Shown: positions 14,895-21,880 of the stretch, piece by piece
Position numbering within the stretch: position 1 is the stretch's first letter
How the letters are laid out: every line of letters starts with the position of its first letter
NCBI GenBank assembly: GCA_041687295.1
Contig: JAWLCG010000016.1
Location: forward strand, 1 to 29,608
Source of the DNA: JAWLCG01 sp041687295
GTDB taxonomy: Bacteria; Planctomycetota; Phycisphaerae; SM23-33; FEN-1343
Direction: 5' to 3'
DNA: 29,608 nt
Position numbers and translations under genes: made by a program
The notes under the pieces: generated by a model
What the model was told of the DNA's origin: nothing
Seen by the model: only the letters and a program-made list of their open reading frames with translations
Database searches by the model: none

Positions 14895-16328
14895 ATGACG
14901 ACCGTCTGGATCATCACCCTCTACCTGTGCAGCGGCTGGCTGATCGGCCTGGCGATGGCCCTGGTGCTGGCCCGCCGCCTGCCGGTGACCAAGGCGTGGA
15001 TGTGGCTGGCGATCATCTTCGGCATCCCCTGGCTGGGCCTGGCGCTCTACCTGCTGCTGGGCGAGAACCCCCTGGGCCGGCGGCGCGTGGTGCTCTACCG
15101 CCAGGTGATGCGCCAGTACCTGCCCGAGGGGGGGGCGGCCGTGCTGGGCCCCACCGCCCAGCGGACGGCCCTGGGCAGCGAGGATCTCCAGCTCGAGCGG
15201 CTCGCCCAGGCCAACGGCGCGCTGCCGGCCGTCGAGGGCAACGCCGCTACGCTGCTGGCCGACCACGAGCAGATCCTGACGGCGCTGATCGACGACATCG
15301 ACGCCGCTCAGCGCCACGTACACATGGTGTTCTACATCTTCCACGACGACGAGACGGGCCGGGCCGTCGCCGCCGCTCTGATCCGCGCCGCCGAGCGGGG
15401 CGTCCGCTGCCGCCTGCTGGGCGATGCAGTGGGCTCTGGGCCCATGCTCGACCGGCTGGCCCCGCCGATGCAGCGGGCCGGCGTCCACGTCGAGGCGGCC
15501 CTGCCGGTCAACCCGCTGCGGGGGCGGCTCTCGCGGATCGACGTCCGCAACCACCGCAAGATCGTCGTCATCGACGGCCACCTCAGCTACATCGGCTCGT
15601 GGAACGTCTCCAACCCCGACTACGGCGACCCGAAGCTCCAGGCCTACCGCGACGTGAGTGTCCGCCTGGCCGGGCCGGTGAGCCTGCAGCTGCAGGCGCT
15701 GTTCCTGGAGGACTGGTCGGTGGCCGTCGACGGGCCCATCAGCGACGGCGACCTGTTTGCCGAGCCCCAGCAGGCGGGCACGCTGACCTTCCAGGCCCTG
15801 CCCAGCGGGCCGTTGTACCCCACCTCGGCCGTGCGCGACGTGGCCGTCGAGGCCATCCACCAGGCCCGCGAGCGGATCGTGCTGACCACGCCCTACTTCG
15901 TGCCCGACGAGTCGCTGCTGCTGGCCCTGCGCCTGGCGGGGCAGCGGGGGGTGCGGGTGGACGTCGTCGTGCCGCGCCGCTCCGACCTGCGGGTGGTCGA
16001 CGCCGCCGCCCGGGCCTACCTCCGCGAGCTCATCGGCAGCGGCGTCAACGCCTACTTCCACCGCCACGGCGTCCTGCACGCCAAGACCCTCACCGTCGAC
16101 CGCCGCCTGGCCATCGTCGGCTCGGCCAACTACGACATCCGCTCGTTCCAGCTGAACATCGAGTCAAACATGCTGGCCTACTCGCCGGCCTTCGTCGAGC
16201 AGCTCTGCGAGCTCCAGCAGCTCTACATCCACAATTCGCTGCAGTGGGGCCCCGACCGCGCCCGCGCCGACCACTGGACCGCCCGTGTCCACGAAGACCT
16301 GGCCAAACTGCTCAGCCCTCTCATCTAG
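14895..16328 (+). CDS. cls: Cardiolipin synthase (phospholipase D superfamily)
   Basis: The enzyme joins phosphatidylglycerol molecules (or PG and PE) to make cardiolipin at the inner membrane. The 477-residue product starts with two membrane helices (about 4-24 and 35-56, with the LARRLPVTKAWMWL link typical of the PLDc_N domain). Two HKD motifs follow: HRKIVVID at residues 220-227 and HAKTLTVD at 395-402, each followed by a GS.N motif (IGSWN, VGSAN). Length matches bacterial ClsA. The ATG is preceded by GGTGAGGG overlapping the SDR end. Firm call. Confidence 0.93.
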   Translation: MTTVWIITLYLCSGWLIGLAMALVLARRLPVTKAWMWLAIIFGIPWLGLALYLLLGENPLGRRRVVLYRQVMRQYLPEGGAAVLGPTAQRTALGSEDLQLERLAQANGALPAVEGNAATLLADHEQILTALIDDIDAAQRHVHMVFYIFHDDETGRAVAAALIRAAERGVRCRLLGDAVGSGPMLDRLAPPMQRAGVHVEAALPVNPLRGRLSRIDVRNHRKIVVIDGHLSYIGSWNVSNPDYGDPKLQAYRDVSVRLAGPVSLQLQALFLEDWSVAVDGPISDGDLFAEPQQAGTLTFQALPSGPLYPTSAVRDVAVEAIHQARERIVLTTPYFVPDESLLLALRLAGQRGVRVDVVVPRRSDLRVVDAAARAYLRELIGSGVNAYFHRHGVLHAKTLTVDRRLAIVGSANYDIRSFQLNIESNMLAYSPAFVEQLCELQQLYIHNSLQWGPDRARADHWTARVHEDLAKLLSPLI

Positions 16329-16365
16329 CTTGAGCCTGCGGCATGGTCCTAGGTCGACTGGGCGG

Positions 16366-16391
16366 TTGACGCAGGTCCGCTCGCCTATAAT
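16366..16391 (+). promoter_or_regulatory. Promoter of the YqjD/YqjE-like pair
   Basis: TATAAT at 16386-16391 is a perfect -10. TTGACG at 16366-16371 lies only 14 bp upstream, shorter than usual, so the true -35 may be different. It is about 100 bp before the 16495 start. Confidence 0.5.
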
Positions 16392-16494
16392 GACAGGAAG
16401 GGCCCGAGCGGCGCACGCGTCGCGGGCCGCACCAAAGGTCGGACGGGCGGCGACTGGCCGGGGGCCGGCACGCCGTCCTGGGGAGGAGACCATC

Positions 16495-16866
16495 ATGGAA
16501 AGGCAGGTTATGGCAGAGGAGAAAATCCACACGGCGCAAGCCCGCGCCGCCGACGCCCAGCGCGAGGTCGACGCCCTCAAGCGGGACGTGCAGGCCCTGC
16601 GGGGCGACCTGAAAGACCTGCTCCGCGTCGCGCGGGGCACGACGAGCGACCGGATCGAGGAGGCCAAGATGAGACTGCGGGATTCGATGCGAGGCTTCGG
16701 CGAGACCACCGGCGCCCAGGCCCACGAGGTGTACGAGACCGCCCGTCTCCGCGGGCAGGAGACAATCGCCAAGGCCCGGGCCAAGGTGGAGCAGCGCCCG
16801 CTGACGGGCCTGCTGATCGCGGCCGCCGTCGGACTGGTGGCCGGTGCCCTGCTCAAGCGGAGGTAG
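16495..16866 (+). CDS. YqjD/ElaB-like DUF883 membrane-anchored protein
   Basis: The 123-residue product has a long charged amphipathic helix (KIHTAQARAADAQREVDALKR and on through KARAKVEQRP), then a single C-terminal membrane helix (LTGLLIAAAVGLVAGALL) ending KRR. This is the layout of the DUF883 family. Its E. coli member YqjD is an inner-membrane protein reported to bind ribosomes in stationary phase. The start at 16495 has GGGAGGAG at 16481-16488. A second Met at residue 6 is possible. The next gene follows after 3 bp and is YqjE-like, as in the enterobacterial yqjDE order, which supports the call. Confidence 0.75.
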   Translation: MERQVMAEEKIHTAQARAADAQREVDALKRDVQALRGDLKDLLRVARGTTSDRIEEAKMRLRDSMRGFGETTGAQAHEVYETARLRGQETIAKARAKVEQRPLTGLLIAAAVGLVAGALLKRR

Positions 16867-16869
16867 CCG

Positions 16870-17148
16870 ATGCGCATGCTGGTGGACCTGCTCCTGACCG
16901 CGCTGGACCTGTTCGAGGCCGAGGCGAGGGCCCTGCGGCGAGGGGTGATCCGCCTGGGCATTGCCCTTGTGCTGCTGGGGGTGTGCATGGTGCTGCTGCT
17001 GGCGGCCTTCGGCCTGGCCACCTGGGGCGTGTTCCTGCTGTTCGTCGAAGCCGGGGTCGGCGCCACCGGGGCAGCCTTCCTGACGGCCTTGGTGGCGCTG
17101 CTGCTGGCCGCGGTGCCCCTGCTGATCGCCAAGGCCCTGACGCGCTGA
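16870..17148 (+). CDS. YqjE-like / holin-superfamily small membrane protein
   Basis: The 92-residue product has an N-terminal amphipathic stretch (LLLTALDLFEAEARALRRG) and two membrane helices (about 29-52 and 63-87) joined by a short EAGVGATG turn. This matches the YqjE/putative actinobacteriophage holin III superfamily, usually encoded beside a DUF883 gene, as here. The start is 3 bp after the DUF883 stop and the two are surely one transcript. Its function is unknown. The name holin should not be taken to mean lysis. Confidence 0.7.
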   Translation: MRMLVDLLLTALDLFEAEARALRRGVIRLGIALVLLGVCMVLLLAAFGLATWGVFLLFVEAGVGATGAAFLTALVALLLAAVPLLIAKALTR

Positions 17149-17152
17149 GGGT

Positions 17153-17178
17153 GCGGCGGTCCTGCGCGACACCGCCGC
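17153..17178 (+). terminator. Hairpin after the YqjE-like gene
   Basis: GCGGCGGT pairs perfectly with ACCGCCGC around a 10-nt loop, 4 bp after the stop codon. No T-tract follows. Confidence 0.4.
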
Positions 17179-17270
17179 CGTGCCCAGGTGTTGGCGGGCC
17201 GCTGGTGTTCGAAGTTTACCCATTGGGCGTGCGGGTAGGTTGTGCCCTGACAGGTGTGGCCCGCCGCGAT

Positions 17271-17294
17271 GCCCACGGATGGCAATCCGTGGGC
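17271..17294. repeat. GGCA-loop hairpin repeat, copy 3
   Basis: GCCCACGGAT pairs with ATCCGTGGGC around GGCA. Relative to copy 2, the pair next to the loop is swapped A-T to T-A. It lies between two convergent genes. Confidence 0.75.
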
Positions 17295-17340
17295 TTGGGC
17301 CGGAGGCGCCCGTGCTTGTCATTCCTGACGGGACGGTCCA

Positions 17341-17850
17341 CTACGGCCAGAAGGCGGCGATGGCGACGATGATCCAGATCGCCACGCCGACGCCGAGCTT
17401 CAGGACCGTGCCGATCAGCAGGCTCACGCCCGCCGAGACGCCGAGGCGCGTGGCCTCCTGTTGGGGTCGCCCCGCGGAGACCTCCATGGCCGTCGCGCCC
17501 ACCGCTGCGCCGATGCACGCCCCCAGCAGCGGGCCGAAGATCGGGATCGGCAGCGCCACGATGCCCACGAGTCCGCCCAGAATTGCCCCGCCCAACGCCC
17601 CGGCCGAGCCTCGCAGCGACCCACCGGCCCGCCGCACGCCGAAGGCCCCGGCGAAGAACTCGATCAACTCGCCCAGCACCGCCAGGGCCGTGATCGCCAC
17701 CAGCGTCCAGATGCTGAACATCCCCCGTTGCCACCAGGCCACGCCGGCCGTCGTGAGCACCATCAGCCAGTTGCCCGGCAGGGCGATCACCGTCATCAGT
17801 AGCCAGACTGCATTGGCTCCCACCAGTCCCAGCGCCACCAGGTAGTTCAT
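17341..17850 (-). CDS. DUF456 family integral membrane protein
   Basis: This 169-residue protein is mostly membrane helices. An N-terminal pair (about 3-25 and 48-70) surrounds the LPGNWLMVL motif that marks DUF456. A Gly/Ala-rich stretch (GGAILGGLVGIVALPIPIFGPLLGACIGAAVGA) and a final helix (GVGVAIWIIVAIAAF) follow. No catalytic residues are evident and the family has no assigned function. It is divergent from dodecin, with 134 bp between the starts. Family call good, function unknown. Confidence 0.82.
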   Translation of the reverse strand: MNYLVALGLVGANAVWLLMTVIALPGNWLMVLTTAGVAWWQRGMFSIWTLVAITALAVLGELIEFFAGAFGVRRAGGSLRGSAGALGGAILGGLVGIVALPIPIFGPLLGACIGAAVGATAMEVSAGRPQQEATRLGVSAGVSLLIGTVLKLGVGVAIWIIVAIAAFWP

Positions 17851-17932
17851 GACTCTCTCCCTTGCCCGCTCGCCCCCCCCGCCAGTATCCCCCCTCGCCC
17901 CGCCTCCCGCAAGGCACCGCGGTCCCTGCGCC

Positions 17933-17938
17933 TATAAT
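17933..17938 (+). promoter_or_regulatory. -10 hexamer of the dodecin gene
   Basis: TATAAT lies 46 bp before the dodecin start codon. No convincing -35 box is present upstream. Confidence 0.5.
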
Positions 17939-17984
17939 AGGCCAGTCAACCGAACGACCCATCCAGAACCGAAAAGGGGACCCC

Positions 17985-18191
17985 ATGGCCAGTGTCGCCA
18001 AGGTCATCGAGATCAGCTCGCAATCGGAGACCAGCTTCCAGGACGCCATCGAAAGGGGCATCGCCCGCGCCTGTCAGACCGTCCAGGACGTCCAGGGCGC
18101 CTGGGTCAAGGAGCAGAAGGTCCTCATCGAGGGCGGCAGGATCGTCGAGTACCGCGTGGACATGAAGGTGACCTTCATCCTGCACGGATAG
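17985..18191 (+). CDS. Dodecin family flavin-binding protein
   Basis: Dodecins form hollow 12-mers that store flavins and limit their photochemistry. The 68-residue product has the usual beta-alpha-beta-beta order: VAKVIEISS, the helix FQDAIERGIARACQTV, then GAWVKEQKVLIEGGRIVEYRVDMKVTFIL. Trp40 corresponds to the Trp that stacks on the flavin. The residue equivalent to the flavin-contacting Gln of the halobacterial protein is Arg (EYRV). The start at 17985 follows AAAAGGGG. Single gene with its own -10. Family call firm; ligand is inferred. Confidence 0.9.
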   Translation: MASVAKVIEISSQSETSFQDAIERGIARACQTVQDVQGAWVKEQKVLIEGGRIVEYRVDMKVTFILHG

Positions 18192-18302
18192 CCCCGGCGC
18201 TGGCGATCTCCGCGCACGCCCTTGCGATCCGCACGCCCATGACCACAATGGCCCCTGGGCGGGACGGGCTCGCCGACGGAACATTGCCGGAAAGGATCGA
18301 CC

Positions 18303-19079
18303 ATGCGCACGGGGATCTGCTCGGGCCCTCAGACGTTCGAGGGCGTGGACATTGCGGGGCTGGAGTTCATCGAGGTCGGCGTGCAGGGCTTTCTCAAGCC
18401 GCGCGACGGCGAGGAGATCTTCGCCGAGCAGCTCGCCGCCGCCCGCGCCTGCCCGGTGCCGGCCCCGGTGGCCAACCTGTTCATCCCCGGCGACCTGAAG
18501 ACCACCGGGCCCGACGTGGACCTCGAGGCCCTCGAGGCCTACTGCCGCACCGCCTTCGAGCGGGCCCAGCGGGCGGGCATCGACACGATCGTCTTCGGCT
18601 CCGGCGGCAGCCGGCAGGTGCCCGAGGGCTGGGACGCCGGCAAGGCCTTCGAGCAGCTCGCGGAGTTCCTCACCCGCATCGCGCCGGGGGCCGCCGAGCG
18701 GGGCGTGACCCTCGCCATCGAGCCGCTGCGGCGGCAGGAGTGCAACATCATCTGCACCGTCGACGAGGGGCGCGAGCTCGTCGACCGCGTGGGCCAGCCG
18801 GCCATCCAGCTGCTGGCCGACGTCTACCACATGCTGCACAACGACGAGTCGCCCGACGCCATCCGCCGCGCGGGCCAGCGGCTGCGGCACGTCCACGTCG
18901 CCGAAAAGGAAGGCCGCACCCCCCCCGGGGTGCACGGGGAGGACCTTCGGCCCTTCTTCGCCGCCCTCAAGGAGGTCGGCTACGACGGGCGGGTCAGCAT
19001 CGAGGGCCGATGGGACGACCAGAAGGCCCAGCTCGCCCCGGCCATGATGGAGCTGCGCCGCCAGATCGAGACTGCGTAG
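18303..19079 (+). CDS. Sugar phosphate isomerase/epimerase (xylose isomerase-like TIM barrel)
   Basis: The 258-residue product belongs to the AP endonuclease 2 / xylose isomerase-like barrel family. Likely metal ligands are Glu140 (AIEPLRR), Asp173 with nearby His176 (LADVYHM), His198 (RHVHVAEKEGR) and Glu234 (VSIEGRW). GVHGEDLRPFF fits the family's substrate loop. Typical members isomerise or epimerise sugars or inositols with a divalent metal; this substrate is unknown. GGAAAGGA precedes the ATG at 18303. Single gene, followed by a large inverted repeat. Confidence 0.85.
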   Translation: MRTGICSGPQTFEGVDIAGLEFIEVGVQGFLKPRDGEEIFAEQLAAARACPVPAPVANLFIPGDLKTTGPDVDLEALEAYCRTAFERAQRAGIDTIVFGSGGSRQVPEGWDAGKAFEQLAEFLTRIAPGAAERGVTLAIEPLRRQECNIICTVDEGRELVDRVGQPAIQLLADVYHMLHNDESPDAIRRAGQRLRHVHVAEKEGRTPPGVHGEDLRPFFAALKEVGYDGRVSIEGRWDDQKAQLAPAMMELRRQIETA

Positions 19080-19103
19080 GCTGAACGGCCCTGGGGCCCT
19101 CGG

Positions 19104-19185
19104 TATATAGCCCCGGGCTTGCCCGGGGTCTTCGAAGGCGCCTCGCCGCCCGATCGAAGACCCCCGGCAAGCCGGGGGCTATATA
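19104..19185. repeat. 82-bp palindromic element, two hairpin arms
   Basis: The 32-bp arms 19104-19135 and 19154-19185 are reverse complements except at two positions. Each begins or ends in TATATA and contains its own small palindrome: CCCCGGGC/GCCCGGGG on the left and CCCCCGGC/GCCGGGGG on the right. It could end transcription after 19079, or be a mobile REP/BIME-like unit. Confidence 0.7.
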
Positions 19186-19263
19186 CAGAGGACCCATGCG
19201 ACGTCTGTGCGCGTCCGAGGGTCCGCGCCGGAACGCCGGGCCGGGGCGGGGGTTTCACTGGGC

Positions 19264-20205
19264 ATGGCCGACCCTACCGCCCAAGCCGACTTCCTGCGCC
19301 TGCTCGACCCAGCCGCCCTGACGCAGCTGGGCCGGCTGGAGCTGGTCGCCCGCGGCGTGGTCGAGGGGTTCGTCTCGGGCCGGCACCGCAGCCCCTACAA
19401 GGGCTTCTCCGCCGAGTTCGCCGAGCACCGCCAGTACGCCCGCGGCGACGACCCGCGGACGCTGGACTGGAAGGTCTACGGGCGCAGCGACCGCTACTAC
19501 ATCCGCCAGTTCGAGGAGGAGACCAACCTCCGCTGCCTGGTGCTGCTGGACGCCTCGGGCTCGATGGCCTACGCAGGCACCGCCGCCGACGCCGGGGCTG
19601 GGCCGCTCAGCAAGCTGCAGTACGGCCAGTTCCTCGCGGCCGCCCTGGCCCAGCTGATGGTCCGCCAGCAGGACGCCGTGGGCCTGGCGACCTTCGACAC
19701 CCGCGTGCGGCGGTACATCCCCCCGCGAGGCCGAACCAGCCACCTCCGCGGCCTGCTGGAGGAACTCGTCGCCACGGCCCCCGGCGGCGAGACGGCCCTG
19801 GGGCCCATCCTGCACGACCTGGCCGAGCGGGTCCTCCGACGGGGCCTGGTCGTCATCATCAGCGACTTTCTCGACGAGCCGGGCACCCTGCTGGAGGGCC
19901 TGCACCACTTCCGCTACCGCCGCCACGAACTGCTGCTGCTGCACGTGCTGGCCCGCGAGGAGCTGAGCTTCCCCTTCACCCGCTTCAGCCGCTTCGACGA
20001 CCTCGAACACCCCGGCCAGCACCTCTCGGTCGACCCCGCCGCCCTCCGCGCCGCCTACCTCGACCGCCTCGCCGCCCACCTCGACCGCCTCCGCGAAGGC
20101 GCCGGCCAACTCTGCGCCGATTACGTCCAGCTCTGCACCGACGAACCCTTCGGCCCGGCCCTGGCCCGTTACTTGGCAGGACGCGGGCGGATTGGGAGAG
20201 CATGA
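19264..20205 (+). CDS. DUF58 domain protein with VWA fold
   Basis: The 313-residue product has the DUF58 signature: GRHRSPYKGFSAEFAEHRQY, then RGDDPRTLDWKVYGRSDRYYIRQFEEE. A MIDAS-type metal site, DASGSM, lies at residues 96-101, and VIISDFLDE follows. DUF58 proteins usually work with a MoxR AAA ATPase and BatA-like membrane VWA proteins, probably in envelope stress or protein maturation. No MoxR gene is adjacent upstream. I choose the ATG at 19264 because upstream residues have shadow composition; the RBS is poor. Its own stop (TGA 20203-20205) overlaps an ATG at 20202, where the next gene of the operon probably once began. Confidence 0.85.
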   Translation: MADPTAQADFLRLLDPAALTQLGRLELVARGVVEGFVSGRHRSPYKGFSAEFAEHRQYARGDDPRTLDWKVYGRSDRYYIRQFEEETNLRCLVLLDASGSMAYAGTAADAGAGPLSKLQYGQFLAAALAQLMVRQQDAVGLATFDTRVRRYIPPRGRTSHLRGLLEELVATAPGGETALGPILHDLAERVLRRGLVVIISDFLDEPGTLLEGLHHFRYRRHELLLLHVLAREELSFPFTRFSRFDDLEHPGQHLSVDPAALRAAYLDRLAAHLDRLREGAGQLCADYVQLCTDEPFGPALARYLAGRGRIGRA

Positions 20206-20237
20206 TGGTGTGTGACATAGTGCGCACCTTGCTGTAG
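20202..20237 (+). pseudogene. Orphan start codon and 11-codon remnant frame at cassette edge
   Basis: GGGAGAG at 20194-20200 is a good Shine-Dalgarno for the ATG at 20202, which overlaps the DUF58 stop as ATGA. The frame then reads MMVCDIVRTLL and stops. The intact BatA-like gene 2.65 kb downstream starts with the same CATGAT but no Shine-Dalgarno. I infer this is the old start region of that gene. Confidence 0.5.
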
Positions 20238-20240
20238 AAT
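20212..20240 (+). promoter_or_regulatory. Promoter of the restriction-modification genes
   Basis: GTGACA at 20212-20217 and TAGAAT at 20235-20240 each match consensus at five of six bases, with exactly 17 bp between. The expected transcript start, near 20247, is only about five bases from the ATG at 20252, so the mRNA would be nearly leaderless. The palindrome GTGCGCAC at 20220-20227 fills the spacer and could be an operator. Confidence 0.6.
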
Positions 20241-20251
20241 ACGAGCAGGCC

Positions 20252-21880
20252 ATGGGACAGATGCTTCTATTCAAGGGAACCGATCGCCAGGAGCAGGCTC
20301 AGCTTCTCGCTGTGGCTGTTGCCCTTGGGGCTGCGCGCGTCACAGGCTTGTCGGATGCCGAAGCGGCACTCATTGACGGCCTGACGCCACCCGCCCCGGG
20401 AGACGTCCAACGGGTTCAGGCGGAGATTGAGGCCGGTCAAGACCCGCTGGGGGACTGGCTCTGTCGCCTTCGTTCGCCGGAAGAGCGGCGGCCTCAAGGG
20501 GCCACATACACCCCTTCCGCCATCGTCCGTGCCATGATGGCATGGGCAAAGCGCCAGCCTTCGCCGGGCTGTGTGGTGGACCCCGGCGCAGGCTCAGGCC
20601 GTTTCATCGTCAGCGCCGGCCGAGCGTTCCCCCAGGCCCGGCTCGTAGCGGTTGAGCTTGATCCTGTCGCCTCGCTTCTGTGTCGTGCCCACTTGGTTGC
20701 GGCGGGGCTGCACGAGCGTGCCGAAGTGAAGCTGGGCGACTACCGGCAGGTCACACTGCCTCCCGTGCCTGCTGGAGAGTTCACGCTCTTTGTGGGCAAC
20801 CCGCCCTACGTGCGACATCACCAGATCGACGCCGTTTCGAAGCAGTGGCTGATCGAGGAGGGGCGCCGCCACGGGCTGCATCCCAGCGCTTTGGCCGGAC
20901 TGCACGTGCACTTCTTCCTGGCCACGGCCAAGCTGGCTCGCCCCGGCGACCGCGCGTGCTTCATTACCTCGGCCGAGTGGATGGACGTCAACTACGGCCG
21001 AATGGTTCGGGAGCTTCTACTGAACGGCTTGGGTGGGGAGCGGCTGGTGGTCCTGGAGCCAACGGCCGAGCCTTTTCCCGATGCCCAGACCACTGCGGCC
21101 ATTACCTGCATGCACGCGGGCAGTCGGCCCAAATCCATCTTTGTCCAGCGGGTCAGCACGGTGGATGAACTGGGCGACCTGGATGGCGGCCGACGCGTCC
21201 GGCGGGAGCGGTTTGTCAATGAGACTCGATGGTCGCACCTCACGCGACGAGGCCGAAAGGCGCCCCAAGGCTTCGTCGAGTTGGGCGAGCTGTGCCGTGT
21301 GCACCGCGGGCAGGTGACCGGGGCGAACGACGTCTGGATCGAAGGCGAGCACAGCCGGGGTCTGCCGGACTCCGTATTGTTCCCGACAGTCACGAAGGCG
21401 CGGGAGCTCTACTCTGCGGGCCGTCAGCTCACCGACGCCAGACAGTTGCGTCGCGTGATCGACCTGCCGACGGATCTGGACGCGCTGAGCTCTGCGGAAC
21501 GAGACGCCGTCATGGCTTTTCTGAAGGTCGCCCAGGCGCGGGGGGCCCATAAGGGGTATATCGCCAGCCATCGGAAGACTTGGTGGTCAGTGGGTCTTCG
21601 TGAGCCGGCGCCGGTCCTGGCCACCTACATGGCCCGTCGTCCACCGGCCTTCGTGCGGAACCGCACGTTGGCACGGCACATCAACATTGCCCACGGTCTA
21701 TATCCCCGCGATCCAATGGATGAAAGGCTACTGCTCAGGTTGGCCGACTACCTCTCGAACCATATCAGCTTGGCCGATGGGCGCACCTATGCCGGTGGGC
21801 TGACGAAATTCGAGCCCCGCGAAATGGAACGTCTGCTCGTTCCCGAACCGCGGGTCCTGGAGTCTGAGGAGTTTGTATGA
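20252..21880 (+). CDS. N6-adenine DNA methyltransferase of a type II RM system
   Basis: The 542-residue product methylates adenine in the target site to protect it from the partner nuclease. GATYTP (residues 84-89) and the SAM-binding DPGAGSGRF (110-118) are motif X and motif I of the gamma-type N6 enzymes. NPPYVRHHQ at 183-191 is the catalytic motif IV. The C-terminal half (from about 300) should be the target-recognition region. Its stop overlaps the endonuclease start as ATGA. There is no Shine-Dalgarno before the ATG at 20252, in keeping with a near-leaderless mRNA. An alternative Met lies at residue 4. The pairing with a XamI-like nuclease supports a type II role. Confidence 0.88.
   Translation: MGQMLLFKGTDRQEQAQLLAVAVALGAARVTGLSDAEAALIDGLTPPAPGDVQRVQAEIEAGQDPLGDWLCRLRSPEERRPQGATYTPSAIVRAMMAWAKRQPSPGCVVDPGAGSGRFIVSAGRAFPQARLVAVELDPVASLLCRAHLVAAGLHERAEVKLGDYRQVTLPPVPAGEFTLFVGNPPYVRHHQIDAVSKQWLIEEGRRHGLHPSALAGLHVHFFLATAKLARPGDRACFITSAEWMDVNYGRMVRELLLNGLGGERLVVLEPTAEPFPDAQTTAAITCMHAGSRPKSIFVQRVSTVDELGDLDGGRRVRRERFVNETRWSHLTRRGRKAPQGFVELGELCRVHRGQVTGANDVWIEGEHSRGLPDSVLFPTVTKARELYSAGRQLTDARQLRRVIDLPTDLDALSSAERDAVMAFLKVAQARGAHKGYIASHRKTWWSVGLREPAPVLATYMARRPPAFVRNRTLARHINIAHGLYPRDPMDERLLLRLADYLSNHISLADGRTYAGGLTKFEPREMERLLVPEPRVLESEEFV

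Noticed and set aside
14040..16079. Long minus-strand frame opposite SDR and cls
   Set aside because: Both plus-strand genes have complete catalytic motifs. The opposite frame is Gly/Gln/Ala filler.
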